Source: Colwellia sp. MB3u-41 (GTDB taxonomy: Bacteria > Pseudomonadota > Gammaproteobacteria > Enterobacterales > Alteromonadaceae). From it: DNA of 38,529 bases. Made by a program: the position numbers and the translations under genes. Below are positions 1 to 7,994 of the stretch, in pieces (position 1 is the stretch's first letter; every line of letters begins with the position of its first letter). The stretch lies in the NCBI RefSeq assembly GCF_014076845.1, contig NZ_JACGUT010000055.1, forward strand, positions 1 to 38,529. The letters run 5' to 3'. The notes beneath the pieces were generated by a model. That model did not search any database, was not told the DNA's origin, and worked only from the letters and a program-made list of their open reading frames with translations.

Positions 1-393
1 TAGGAAACCCTGTTGTGAATGGTAAATATTGAGCTTCAAGCAATATTTAAACTGCTAAACTTTTAATTTTTCTATACGCACAAATCATTTCGAACTCAAA
101 TTAAGTTAACGGCAGCTAAGAGCTTCAAGCGGACGTTAGGAATAACGATAGCTAACTTCCCCTTTGCGCACAAAGTGATCCTAATTTACTATTGGCAAGC
201 CTAATGTAATGGTTCGCTTGATAACTATAGACATAATTACGAGCATAACGCCCTCAATAGCCATAAATCATAGACATATTAAAAATCTCTGAAAATACCT
301 ACTCATGGGCCTGCAAGTCATGTCTATAGATGTGTCTGTTTACCGTATTTATTACCTTATTTAACTGAATATCAATCTCTTATTAAAATAAAA
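1..393. other. Intergenic region, no gene seen
   Basis: No reading frame here looks like a gene. A 10-bp inverted repeat is visible (CTATAGACAT at 225-234, ATGTCTATAG at 320-329), with a third ATAGACAT copy at 270-277. The 11-mer GAGCTTCAAGC occurs near positions 32 and 121. No function can be assigned. Confidence 0.5.
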
Positions 394-423
394 AATCCCT
401 AACAGTTTTAATTGTTAGGGATT
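394..423 (-). terminator. Rho-independent terminator of the S8 protease gene
   Basis: An 11-bp perfect stem (394-404 with 413-423) has an 8-nt loop. Read on the minus strand it is followed by a T-rich run (about 380-395). It lies about 100 bp past the protease stop codon. Confidence 0.85.
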
Positions 424-522
424 GTTAGCTAGCTAGAACATCAGTCTGTAATACTTAATATATCGGTGTTACAACTATTTTCTGGTGTTTTTATTGCCTA
501 ATCATGTTCTCTTAAATAAAGC

Positions 523-3015
523 TTAGAAGTTAACGGTTACTTCATTTGAACAAGCTGTTGATGCATCACAGATTTGATAAACGAATTGGTTACCCGTTGC
601 GCGACGTTCACGGTCACGGTAAATACCCGTATTTTCGACCGTATCAATTTTTACACCATTACGGAAAATATCTACCCTATCAGCTGAAGTGCCTTCCCAA
701 GTAATATCAACACGTAAGCGACCTAAACGAGACTTGTATGCACGTTTAACTGCGGCTTCAATACTGACTGATGAAACACTTACCAGCATATTTTCTGTAC
801 TGTTTAAACCTTCGCTATCCGTTACGGTAAGTGTAACTTCATAGTTACCCGTTGCTGCGAAAGAATGTACAGGGTTTTGTGCGCTCGATATAGCACCGTC
901 ACCAAAGTTCCAATCCCAGCTAACCATATCGTCATTTCTATCACTACTGCTATCAGTAAATGTAGCGGTTAGACCGTCTGCTTCATAAGTAAAGCTCGCT
1001 TGCGGTGCGCTAGGAAGTGTTTCACCAATACCAGTAATAGTCAGTGCCCAGTTGTTTAATGTGCCGGTATCTGCCGCTGCATTATCAGCAACACTTAATA
1101 TCCAGTCACCAGTGGCTACTTCGCCGTTGAAAGCGGAAGAGCTAAAGGTACTATCAATGTTATCGTCGCCGCCACCTGATGCACTGTGCAGTGGTGCAGT
1201 AGTCCCTGAAGGAGATGTTAACATGACGGTTAAGTCGCCAATCCACGTATGAGTAATATTTACATAAATATCAGAAGCAAAAACGGTAAGTTCATCTGCA
1301 ACATTAATGGTTGAAGAAATACCTTCTGCATTGTTATCAGGAATACTAACAACCTCATCATTCGTGTAAGTAAACTCGTTCAACCCTTGTGGATTAACCA
1401 TTAAGCGAACAGTAGATGCTTTAACTAAATCATCACTTGTTCCCGTTACCACAAAAGTATATTCACCCCATTGTGTTTCCGCTGTTGTTGGTACACTCAG
1501 TTCAAACGTAGCTCCTGGTGTAGCCGTATCTGTAGATAATGTTGCCCCAGCAAGTGAGCCATCTAAAGTTAAGCTAACTTCACCGTCCCAATCGGCAACA
1601 GAACCAACGTTAAAGCTGTAAGTTGCGGTTGCACCAGCTTCAATAGTGTTTGAACCCGGTGTTGCTGCAAGTGTAAAGCCTGGTGTTGGATTAGCATCGT
1701 TTAGTGCATTATTAACGTTCAAGCGTTTTCCTGATACTGTTTTACCTGCAAGTGCAGCGTTATCCTCACCAGAGCTCATTAAGAGTGCTTTCATTTCTAT
1801 CGCACTCAGTTCAGGGTTTACTGACCATGCTAAAGCAGCTGCGCCGGTAACATGTGGCGTCGCCATCGAAGTGCCTGAATATGATGCGTAACCACCACCG
1901 GGTATTGTTGATAAAATATCTGAGCCTGGTGCACCTAAATCAACAGTGGTTAAGCCCCATTGTGAAAAACTAGACATACTATCAGTACGCGTTGTACTTG
2001 CTACCGCTAATACTGAGTCATGTGGGTAGCCAGAAGGGTAGCTGCTTTGCGCATCGTTGTCGTATGCATCGTTACCGGCTGCAGCGACAAATAAAATGTT
2101 TGCTTCTTCAGAAGAGGTTATTGCGTCAGAAAGTGCTTGGCTAAATCCACCACCACCCCAACTGTTGTTGGTTACCCGGACGTTTACGCCGTTATTTTTC
2201 AAGCCGACAAAGTAATCAATACAGGCTATTGCATCTGAAGTAGTACCGCCTTGATCACCAAGGAATTTACAACCAATAATAGAGACATCGTGGTTAACAC
2301 CCACAACACCTAAACCGTTATTGCCTGATGCGCCAATCGTACCTGAAACATGGCTACCGTGTCCTCCGGTATCCATTGGATCACCTACGCCGCTAATAGC
2401 GTTAATGCCATGAATGTCATCAATGTAGCCATTGCCATCGTTATCAATGCCGTCACCAGCGATCTCGCCAGGGTTAGACCAGATATTTGCCGTTAAATCA
2501 GGGTGTGTATGATCAACACCGGTATCAATAACTCCCACGATCACATCATGACTACCTGTTGATATATCCCATGCCTCAGGTGCATCAATGTCTGCATCTG
2601 CAACACCGCCTGATTGACCTGTATTGTTCATGCCCCAAAGGTCAGCGAAGCTACTATCGTCAGGTATAACGCTTGCATGAACGATGTAATCAGGCTCTGC
2701 ATATAAAACAGCAGGATTTTTACGGAGTTTTTCAAGCGCACTTTTTACTGAAATATTATCAAGGGTAAATTTCGCTATACGACCTTCTTTCAAGTTACGA
2801 TATTTATCATCAATTTCGTCATTGTTTAAATCAGAAATTTTAGCTCGCACTATGCTGCGAGCAGCACGACGGTCAAATTTAGATGCGCTATCTCTATAGA
2901 CAACAATTATTGAGTCTGATTTATAAGTAAGACCTTCTTTCGAGCTAAGGTCTAATGATGCATTAGCGAACAAAGGCAGTAACGCCAATGTTAAAGCTGA
3001 TAATTTTGTTTTCAT
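523..3015 (-). CDS. Secreted subtilisin-like (S8) serine protease with P and PKD domains
   Basis: Residues are numbered from an in-frame ATG at 3027. A signal peptide (about 5-23) leads into an I9-like propeptide (about 38-118). The catalytic domain has Asp168 in VIDTGVDHTHPDL, His223 in GGHGSHVSGT, oxyanion Asn319 in AAAGND and Ser387 in SGTSMATPHV. A kexin-like P domain (about 553-666) follows, then a PKD domain (about 676-752, WDWNFGDG) and a fibronectin-like C-terminal domain (about 755-834). All triad residues are present, so the enzyme should be active, secreted and involved in extracellular protein degradation. I prefer the ATG at 3015 because a GGAG sits 6 nt before it; that GGAG overlaps the ATG at 3027. 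The gene is divergent from the curlin gene and has its own terminator. Family is certain; substrate is unknown. Confidence 0.93.
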   Translation of the reverse strand: MKTKLSALTLALLPLFANASLDLSSKEGLTYKSDSIIVVYRDSASKFDRRAARSIVRAKISDLNNDEIDDKYRNLKEGRIAKFTLDNISVKSALEKLRKNPAVLYAEPDYIVHASVIPDDSSFADLWGMNNTGQSGGVADADIDAPEAWDISTGSHDVIVGVIDTGVDHTHPDLTANIWSNPGEIAGDGIDNDGNGYIDDIHGINAISGVGDPMDTGGHGSHVSGTIGASGNNGLGVVGVNHDVSIIGCKFLGDQGGTTSDAIACIDYFVGLKNNGVNVRVTNNSWGGGGFSQALSDAITSSEEANILFVAAAGNDAYDNDAQSSYPSGYPHDSVLAVASTTRTDSMSSFSQWGLTTVDLGAPGSDILSTIPGGGYASYSGTSMATPHVTGAAALAWSVNPELSAIEMKALLMSSGEDNAALAGKTVSGKRLNVNNALNDANPTPGFTLAATPGSNTIEAGATATYSFNVGSVADWDGEVSLTLDGSLAGATLSTDTATPGATFELSVPTTAETQWGEYTFVVTGTSDDLVKASTVRLMVNPQGLNEFTYTNDEVVSIPDNNAEGISSTINVADELTVFASDIYVNITHTWIGDLTVMLTSPSGTTAPLHSASGGGDDNIDSTFSSSAFNGEVATGDWILSVADNAAADTGTLNNWALTITGIGETLPSAPQASFTYEADGLTATFTDSSSDRNDDMVSWDWNFGDGAISSAQNPVHSFAATGNYEVTLTVTDSEGLNSTENMLVSVSSVSIEAAVKRAYKSRLGRLRVDITWEGTSADRVDIFRNGVKIDTVENTGIYRDRERRATGNQFVYQICDASTACSNEVTVNF

Positions 3016-3510
3016 GTTTTGCTCCATGTTTATTTAGTATTTTGTTCAAATTATTTTTAGCCTAAAGATAATGACTAGGCTACATTCCTTTATTTAAAAA
3101 TTTTTGCTTACTATGAGTATACGCAACCTTATTACTTTACTCATAAAAATAGGGTTGTGACTATTAAAATGTAACAAACACGACTTTTTCATTACTTTAG
3201 GTGTGTGTATTTATCGTTTTTACTACTTTTTTACTACTTTTTGGGCTTCGTTTTTTAAGTGACCTTTGTAGTCCTTTTTTATGAGAGGTTTGATTTTTTA
3301 TTTTTTCATTGTTGTTTTTTTATTTAATTTATTGTTTTTTATGGTTTTATTGGAATGATAAAATAGGGTGATTTTCATTTGTTGGGAAATAACGTACAGT
3401 TTTTAATGCAACGTAGTAAAACGAATTGAGTTTCTTTAGATTTTTTAGGTTTGTGATATGAACCTATACAAAGTGCTTATTTATCATTGTTTAGTCTTTT
3501 TTAATAAGCG

Positions 3511-3543
3511 GATGTAAAAGCTCATAAAGTGAGATTTTACATC
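3511..3543. promoter_or_regulatory. 33-bp dyad upstream of curlin gene
   Basis: GATGTAAAA-g-CTCA pairs with TGAG-a-TTTTACATC around a 5-nt centre, with one mismatch. No T run follows in the plus direction, so it looks more like a regulator site or RNA hairpin than a terminator. It lies about 230 bp before the curlin start. The role is inferred only from position. Confidence 0.4.
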
Positions 3544-3682
3544 AATAAATAAAGCCTGCTTATTACAGTGAAAACGGATAAAGGTATTTACGATTAAGTC
3601 CTTATCTTCACTGAAAAATCATTTAAATAATACTATTCGTTATTATTGTCAAACATCTATGGGAATACAAAACGCCATTACA

Positions 3683-3704
3683 GATAAGACAAAAGCTGCT
3701 TATC
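3683..3704. promoter_or_regulatory. GATAAG/CTTATC inverted repeat before curlin gene
   Basis: GATAAG (3683-3688) and CTTATC (3699-3704) form a short dyad about 70 bp before the curlin start. The same hexamer pair in the opposite order lies upstream of the csgD-like gene (7719-7735). A shared regulator is possible, but six-base matches are weak evidence in AT-rich DNA. Confidence 0.25.
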
Positions 3705-3770
3705 GATTAATCATCTTTGTGAGCCGATTGTTTACTCACATAAATTAAAAAATAAAAATAAGGATATATT

Positions 3771-5225
3771 TTGAAACTTAACAAATCATTAATCACTTGC
3801 GCTGTTGTTATGGCTCTTGGCCTAAATCAAACAGCATTCGCTGGTGAAGAAACAAAGGGAAAAACAGAAGCGGTTATTATTCAATCAGATCTAATGGCTA
3901 ATGCAGTAGGTAATGTGATTATGTTGTCACAAACCTCTACTGATGGTGCTGCTTTAGGTAACGAAACAATCATTCTTCAAGAAGGTGATGTTAACGGCTC
4001 TGGCTTTACGGTGATCGGTGAAGGCAATATAGCTGAGATAGTACAAGTAGGTAATGACAACTTAGCGGTTGGCACATATGTCGGCAACAATAATGAGTTG
4101 TTCGTAGAACAAGAGGGTGATATTAACGAAACTGAGAATAACGTTACGGGTGATGAAAACGCTATTGAAGTGACTCAGTTAGGTACTGGTTATTTAGGTT
4201 TTGGTAATCGCGCTATTAATGAAGTTGTTGGCGACAGTAATATAGTTGTTGTTGACCAAGGCGAAGGCGGTCATTGGGCAATTAACTCAGAGTTAACCGG
4301 CTCTAATAATACGATCGATATTGTACAAGATGGTCAATGGAATGAAACTTATATTACCAGTATTCGGGGTGACAACAATATTGTTGAAGCTGTTCAAGAC
4401 GGTTATTGGAGTGTGGCGACTGTCTCAGCGATCACAGGTGATGCTAACGAACTTGCTATCGAACAAGAGGGGGCGCGTAACCGAGTAACTATTGCTTCAG
4501 TTGATGGTGATCAAAACGAAATATCTATCGATCAAGAAGGTGATAATAATACAGCTGAATCATCTATTTATACAGGTATTGCTAACACTACGGATATTAT
4601 GCAAAACGGCAACGCAAACGCTGCTAGTTTTGATGTGATCGGTGATGACAACGATTTTAACTATGTACAAGTTGGTGATAGCAATATCAGTTACATTGGT
4701 GCCATTGGCAATAATAATGAATACACTTCAGTACAATTGGGCAGTTTGAACGAAAGTCACGTAGTTAATTTTAACGGCAACAACAATAATATTGACGTGA
4801 TGCAAGCAGGTGATGAAAATGTTGTTGTTTTAGAGGCTTCAACTGACAACAATGAGTTGACCACAAGCGAAAATGATATTGAAATTGCTCAAACGGGTTT
4901 CGCTAACGATGCGGTGGTTATGCTAAGTACTATTATCAACAGTAATGCTAATACTATTGATATCACTCAAACGGGTGAGTTGAATGCCTTGGATATTTTA
5001 GTTGAAGGTAGCAACCACCAAATTGGTATTGAACAAATAGGCGATGAAAACTTAATCACTGGAGAAGGTGGTGAAACTATGCTTATTGGAGGTGCTAATA
5101 TCGCATTTAATATAAGTCAAGTAGGTAATGGTAACATTGTTGAAGGTTCATTTATCAGTGACTCTGGTGTTGTTTCTATTACGCAAGTGGGTGATTGGAA
5201 TACTGCAGTAATTGTGCAACAATAA
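3771..5225 (+). CDS. Giant curlin-repeat amyloid subunit (CsgA/CsgB-like)
   Basis: A 484-aa secreted protein with a signal peptide (about 1-24, cut after AFA). From residue 64 on it is made almost wholly of about 18 repeats of 22-29 residues with the pattern I-x-I-x-Q-x-G-x-x-N ending in G-(D/N/S)-x-N. The Gln and Asn match the stacking ladder of curlin repeats. E. coli CsgA has five repeats in 151 residues, so this subunit is over three times longer. The second Gln of the E. coli repeat is mostly absent here. The start is TTG at 3771, supported by AAGGA at 3760-3764 and by the signal peptide. It heads a csgEFG cluster, so it should be the curli-like fibre subunit exported through CsgG. No second curlin gene is in the window, so I cannot say whether it plays the CsgA role, the CsgB role or both. 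Confidence 0.9.
   Translation: MKLNKSLITCAVVMALGLNQTAFAGEETKGKTEAVIIQSDLMANAVGNVIMLSQTSTDGAALGNETIILQEGDVNGSGFTVIGEGNIAEIVQVGNDNLAVGTYVGNNNELFVEQEGDINETENNVTGDENAIEVTQLGTGYLGFGNRAINEVVGDSNIVVVDQGEGGHWAINSELTGSNNTIDIVQDGQWNETYITSIRGDNNIVEAVQDGYWSVATVSAITGDANELAIEQEGARNRVTIASVDGDQNEISIDQEGDNNTAESSIYTGIANTTDIMQNGNANAASFDVIGDDNDFNYVQVGDSNISYIGAIGNNNEYTSVQLGSLNESHVVNFNGNNNNIDVMQAGDENVVVLEASTDNNELTTSENDIEIAQTGFANDAVVMLSTIINSNANTIDITQTGELNALDILVEGSNHQIGIEQIGDENLITGEGGETMLIGGANIAFNISQVGNGNIVEGSFISDSGVVSITQVGDWNTAVIVQQ
3960..5222 (+). repeat. About 18 curlin repeats within the subunit gene
   Basis: The repeats are conserved at protein level and divergent in DNA, so the array is old rather than a recent expansion. 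Typical units contain IVQDGQWN or ISIDQEGDNN followed by a G-D-x-N turn. Units near residues 120-160 and 340-390 are lengthened by a few residues. Confidence 0.85.
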
Positions 5226-5249
5226 TTCTCTATTAATTTAAGTGTTAAT

Positions 5250-5271
5250 AAGGGGCTTAAAGCCCCTTTTT
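5250..5271 (+). terminator. Terminator between curlin gene and csgE
   Basis: An 8-bp GC-rich stem (5250-5257 with 5261-5268) with a TAA loop ends in five T. It sits 25 bp after the curlin stop and 12 bp before the csgE start. With no clear promoter in between, it probably works as a partial terminator that keeps csgEFG expression below subunit expression. Confidence 0.85.
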
Positions 5272-5283
5272 ATCTATTATAAT

Positions 5284-5676
5284 ATGCCTAAATATAAATG
5301 CTTATGGGGAGTAATATTCACCCTGTTATTTACACCTTTGTGTCATGCGACAAGCGAAGTAGAAATTGGAGGTTTACTCCTTGATAATACCAAGAGTCGT
5401 TTAGGCCATGATTTCTATTTTAAATTTAGTCAGCTGTGGCATGATATTCCAAATAAACAAGGCATAAATGCTCAAATAATTGAGCAAATAGTGCCAAGAG
5501 CGGGCACTAAACTTAGTCTACTGCTTAATGGTCGCATAATTTATGTTACTCATTTTGGGCGCCGTCAATCACCCGTTAAAGAAAAAGTAGAACAAGCGAT
5601 ATTTATATTGATTGATGCCATGTCACAGACACAATATAGTCAAAATAGTGTTGATATGGTTGGGAATGGTTGGTAA
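5284..5676 (+). CDS. csgE: Curli assembly/export factor CsgE
   Basis: A 130-aa protein, close to E. coli CsgE (129 aa). The signal peptide is about residues 1-22 (cut after CHA). The mature part has the CsgE signature EVEIGGLLLDNTKSRLGHDFYFKFSQ in two pieces: an acidic V-E-V/I start and the R/S-x-x-GHDFY motif. CsgE is the periplasmic cap that gates the CsgG pore and brings curlin to it. I chose ATG 5284 because an in-frame upstream codon at 5242 would translate through the terminator hairpin and spoil the signal peptide. No good Shine-Dalgarno sequence precedes it, which fits low expression. csgF follows 16 bp later. Confidence 0.88.
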   Translation: MPKYKCLWGVIFTLLFTPLCHATSEVEIGGLLLDNTKSRLGHDFYFKFSQLWHDIPNKQGINAQIIEQIVPRAGTKLSLLLNGRIIYVTHFGRRQSPVKEKVEQAIFILIDAMSQTQYSQNSVDMVGNGW

Positions 5677-5692
5677 TTAAAGGGAGGTAATC

Positions 5693-6109
5693 ATGAAAAA
5701 ATTAATTATAGCTTTAGTGGCTCATATTAGCGTAAGCAGTTACGCAGTGAGTTCAGAGTTAGTATACACACCTATTAATCCAAGTTTTGGAGGCAGTGCG
5801 TTAAACGGCAGTTTTCTATTAGGTAAAGCACAAGCGCAAAATAAACATAAAGCCGCTCAGAGCAAGAAAAGTTTTGAGGAAAAGGTATCCGATGCCCTTG
5901 AACGTGCGACACTCAGTGATATTGTCAGTAAATATAAAGATACCGTATTAGGCGAAAATGCGGAATTCAATAATGGAGAAGATAGCACCTTTATTAGTGG
6001 CGATTATCAAATTGATATTTTGTCTGCTAATAGTGACAGTATCACTATAGAAATTACTGATTTATTGACAGGGAAAGTGACCATAATTGAAATACCGAAG
6101 TTTGGATAA
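5693..6109 (+). CDS. csgF: Curli assembly factor CsgF
   Basis: 138 aa, the same length as E. coli CsgF. A short signal peptide is followed by the hallmark segment YTPINPSFGGSALNGSFLL (about 25-43), the part that binds inside the CsgG pore. The rest is a helical, lysine-rich linker and a C-terminal domain. CsgF is secreted through CsgG and holds the nucleation event at the cell surface. The start has a strong AGGGAGGT site. The stop lies four bases before the csgG start, so the two are probably translationally coupled. Confidence 0.93.
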   Translation: MKKLIIALVAHISVSSYAVSSELVYTPINPSFGGSALNGSFLLGKAQAQNKHKAAQSKKSFEEKVSDALERATLSDIVSKYKDTVLGENAEFNNGEDSTFISGDYQIDILSANSDSITIEITDLLTGKVTIIEIPKFG

Positions 6110-6113
6110 TCAG

Positions 6114-6899
6114 ATGAAAAAAATTATAATCGTGAGCCTTGTTGGCCTTTTGTCGGCTTGTAGTGTACTGGATTCTGCGAGTAATTTATTTCCTCCAAAG
6201 CAGTCGTTTGCGACAAAAATGTTGCCCCTAGAAAGCTTTAAAGAACTCAAAGCATTACCTAAACCTAAAGGTGCAATACCTGTGTCGGTGTACGCTTATC
6301 GAGACCAAACAGGACAATATAAACCGCAAGCGAATGTAAGCTCATTTTCGACGGCAGTAACGCAAGGGGCAACGTCAATTTTGATGCAAGCATTAAGTGA
6401 TTCTGACTGGTTTTTACCGGTAGAACGTGAAGGTTTGCAAAATGTGTTAACCGAGCGAAAAATTACCCGTGCGGCTAATCAAGCAAATAAAGCGACAGAA
6501 AATATTGAGTTACCACCACTGACTACCGCGAAAATACTACTTGAAGGTGGAATTATTAGCTATGACTCTAATACTAAAACCGGTGGGTTTGGTGCGGAAT
6601 ATTTTGGTATTGGTGCGTCAGAGCTTTATCGTGAAGACCAAATAACGGTTTATATGCGTGCGGTTGACGTTCGCACAGGGCAAGTTCTTGTGTCGGTATC
6701 AACCAGTAAAAAGGTTTTGAGCCAAGAGGTTCGTGCTGGTTTTTTTCGCTATGTTAGCTTTAAACGTTTAGCTGAGATGGAAGGGGGCTTTAGTGAAAAC
6801 GAGCCAATGCATGTCTGTGTACAACAAGCGATTGAAAAAGCCATTACCGAATTAGTAGTGAAAGGTATCGCCCGCAAAGTATGGCGTGCTGACACATAA
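6114..6899 (+). CDS. csgG: Curli secretion channel lipoprotein CsgG
   Basis: 261 aa. The signal peptide ends in the lipobox LLSAC with Cys16 as the lipidated residue, which fixes the start at ATG 6114 rather than an in-frame codon at 6087 inside csgF. The body matches the CsgG family throughout: ATSILMQALSDSDWFLPVER, LTERKITRAANQ, LLEGGIISYDSN, and VDVRTGQVLVSVSTSKKVLS in the transmembrane hairpin region. CsgG forms the nonameric outer-membrane pore for curlin export. It is the last gene of the cluster and is followed by a long symmetrical terminator. Confidence 0.95.
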   Translation: MKKIIIVSLVGLLSACSVLDSASNLFPPKQSFATKMLPLESFKELKALPKPKGAIPVSVYAYRDQTGQYKPQANVSSFSTAVTQGATSILMQALSDSDWFLPVEREGLQNVLTERKITRAANQANKATENIELPPLTTAKILLEGGIISYDSNTKTGGFGAEYFGIGASELYREDQITVYMRAVDVRTGQVLVSVSTSKKVLSQEVRAGFFRYVSFKRLAEMEGGFSENEPMHVCVQQAIEKAITELVVKGIARKVWRADT

Positions 6900-6911
6900 T
6901 AATGATAAATG

Positions 6912-6953
6912 CACACAAAAAAGCCAGTGATTAATCACTGGCTTTTTTGTGTG
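6912..6953. terminator. Bidirectional terminator between csgG and csgD-like gene
   Basis: A perfect 42-bp palindrome (21-bp arms centred at 6932/6933) with A and T runs on both sides of the GC core GCCAGTGA. It can end transcription of csgG on the plus strand and of the LuxR gene on the minus strand. Confidence 0.92.
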
Positions 6954-6970
6954 GTTTTTAACATTCGTAT

Positions 6971-7675
6971 TTAATTTATCGTGGGTATAAAATGTTGTGT
7001 TCGACTTATCAGCTCAATTCTATTTCGCGAACTCGTTTTTCGAAAAATACTATAGAGGTGAGTTTTTACTGTATTGGGGCTAATGTGGAGTTGGTCTGCA
7101 ATTTCTTGATTTTTTGCACCACGTGAAACTAAGCCTATAATGGTATTCTCCCGGCGTGTTAGGCTAGGTAAACTTATTGATTGTTGTTGGCTATTATCAG
7201 GAAGCTGATTTGACTTATTCACTTTAATAAGTAACTCGCTCAGTGCACTGTTCATTGTTTTTCGCTTAAACCATCGCTCATTTTTTTGTAATTTTGTGAT
7301 GCCACGTAAGATCATATCAAGAGGATCCTTTCGATAAAAAATACCGGCAATGTTTGATATTAATAGTTTTTTTTCATGATATATGTTGTCTATTGCATTA
7401 AATAAAACAACCCGTGTACTGTTCGCAAGCCTCTGTATTTCACAGGGTATGTCATCAGTAAAATTAAAACTATCTACATCAATAAAAATCAAATCAAAGT
7501 CTTTAGATTGATCAATGCTGGGTAAATTTTTTGCTGAGATTATATCGATATCACACGTTTTAACTAAATCTGTAAATTGAAGAGTAGAATGATGAAGTGC
7601 ATTTTCTGTTATCTTATTTTCGGCGCTATTAATTAAAAAAAAGGCGTTGAATTTAACTCCATTTATTGGACCCAT
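6971..7675 (-). CDS. csgD: CsgD-like LuxR-family regulator
   Basis: 234 aa. The N-terminal half (about 5-130) resembles a degenerate receiver domain, with the strand DLIFIDVDSF holding Asp66 and Asp68. The C-terminal LuxR helix-turn-helix (about 170-225) carries LTRRENTIIGLVSRGAKNQE then IADQLHISPNTVKTHLYSIF and RNRIELI, the CsgD/VpsT subtype. It is expected to activate the curli genes. In E. coli csgD heads the csgDEFG operon; here it is at the far end on the opposite strand and must have its own promoter. An AGGGAT lies about 8 nt before the ATG. The csgD name rests on the domain pattern plus the locus. Confidence 0.85.
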   Translation of the reverse strand: MGPINGVKFNAFFLINSAENKITENALHHSTLQFTDLVKTCDIDIISAKNLPSIDQSKDFDLIFIDVDSFNFTDDIPCEIQRLANSTRVVLFNAIDNIYHEKKLLISNIAGIFYRKDPLDMILRGITKLQKNERWFKRKTMNSALSELLIKVNKSNQLPDNSQQQSISLPSLTRRENTIIGLVSRGAKNQEIADQLHISPNTVKTHLYSIFRKTSSRNRIELISRTQHFIPTIN

Positions 7676-7994
7676 ACTTTATCCCTATCCCTATCCATAT
7701 ATTATTGAGTCCTTTTTGCTTATCTAGGCGATAAGGTATGACATATTTATCGTCTTAAGATGTAACAATAAATTAGCATTTGCTATATCAAGATAACAAA
7801 TTAAAAACTAAATGTCGTTATAAAATAATAAAGATTTTAAATAAAATAAATCACGTCTCAAACAAGCGACTATTGTTCACTTTACTTCGTTATTTAAAAG
7901 TGTAGTTTAATGAAAATAGCCAGTGCAAGCCTAAAGAGTTTTGGTTAGAATACGTTGTCAATTTTACTTACGCTATAAATGCCAGAACCCATAG
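7676..7994. promoter_or_regulatory. Divergent promoter region of csgD-like gene and epmC
   Basis: About 320 bp with no gene. Next to the csgD start is a short tandem repeat of CCCTAT (7681-7695). A CTTATC/GATAAG dyad lies at 7719-7735. The remainder is AT-rich without a clear operator. Confidence 0.4.

Larger units (their letters stand above)
3016..3770. other. Divergent intergenic region between protease and curlin genes
   Basis: About 750 bp with no credible gene. It is very T-rich around 3190-3360, including repeated TTTTACTAC words. It must hold the promoters of both flanking genes. Two dyads in it are listed separately. Confidence 0.6.

Noticed and set aside
1052-1891. Plus-strand open frames opposite the S8 protease
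   Set aside because: Antisense shadows of a gene with complete domain evidence.
5277-5282. TATAAT just before csgE as a promoter -10
   Set aside because: A start from it would fall inside the coding sequence, and there is no matching -35.
5242-5283. Upstream in-frame extension of csgE
   Set aside because: It would translate through the terminator hairpin and put 14 residues before a good signal peptide.
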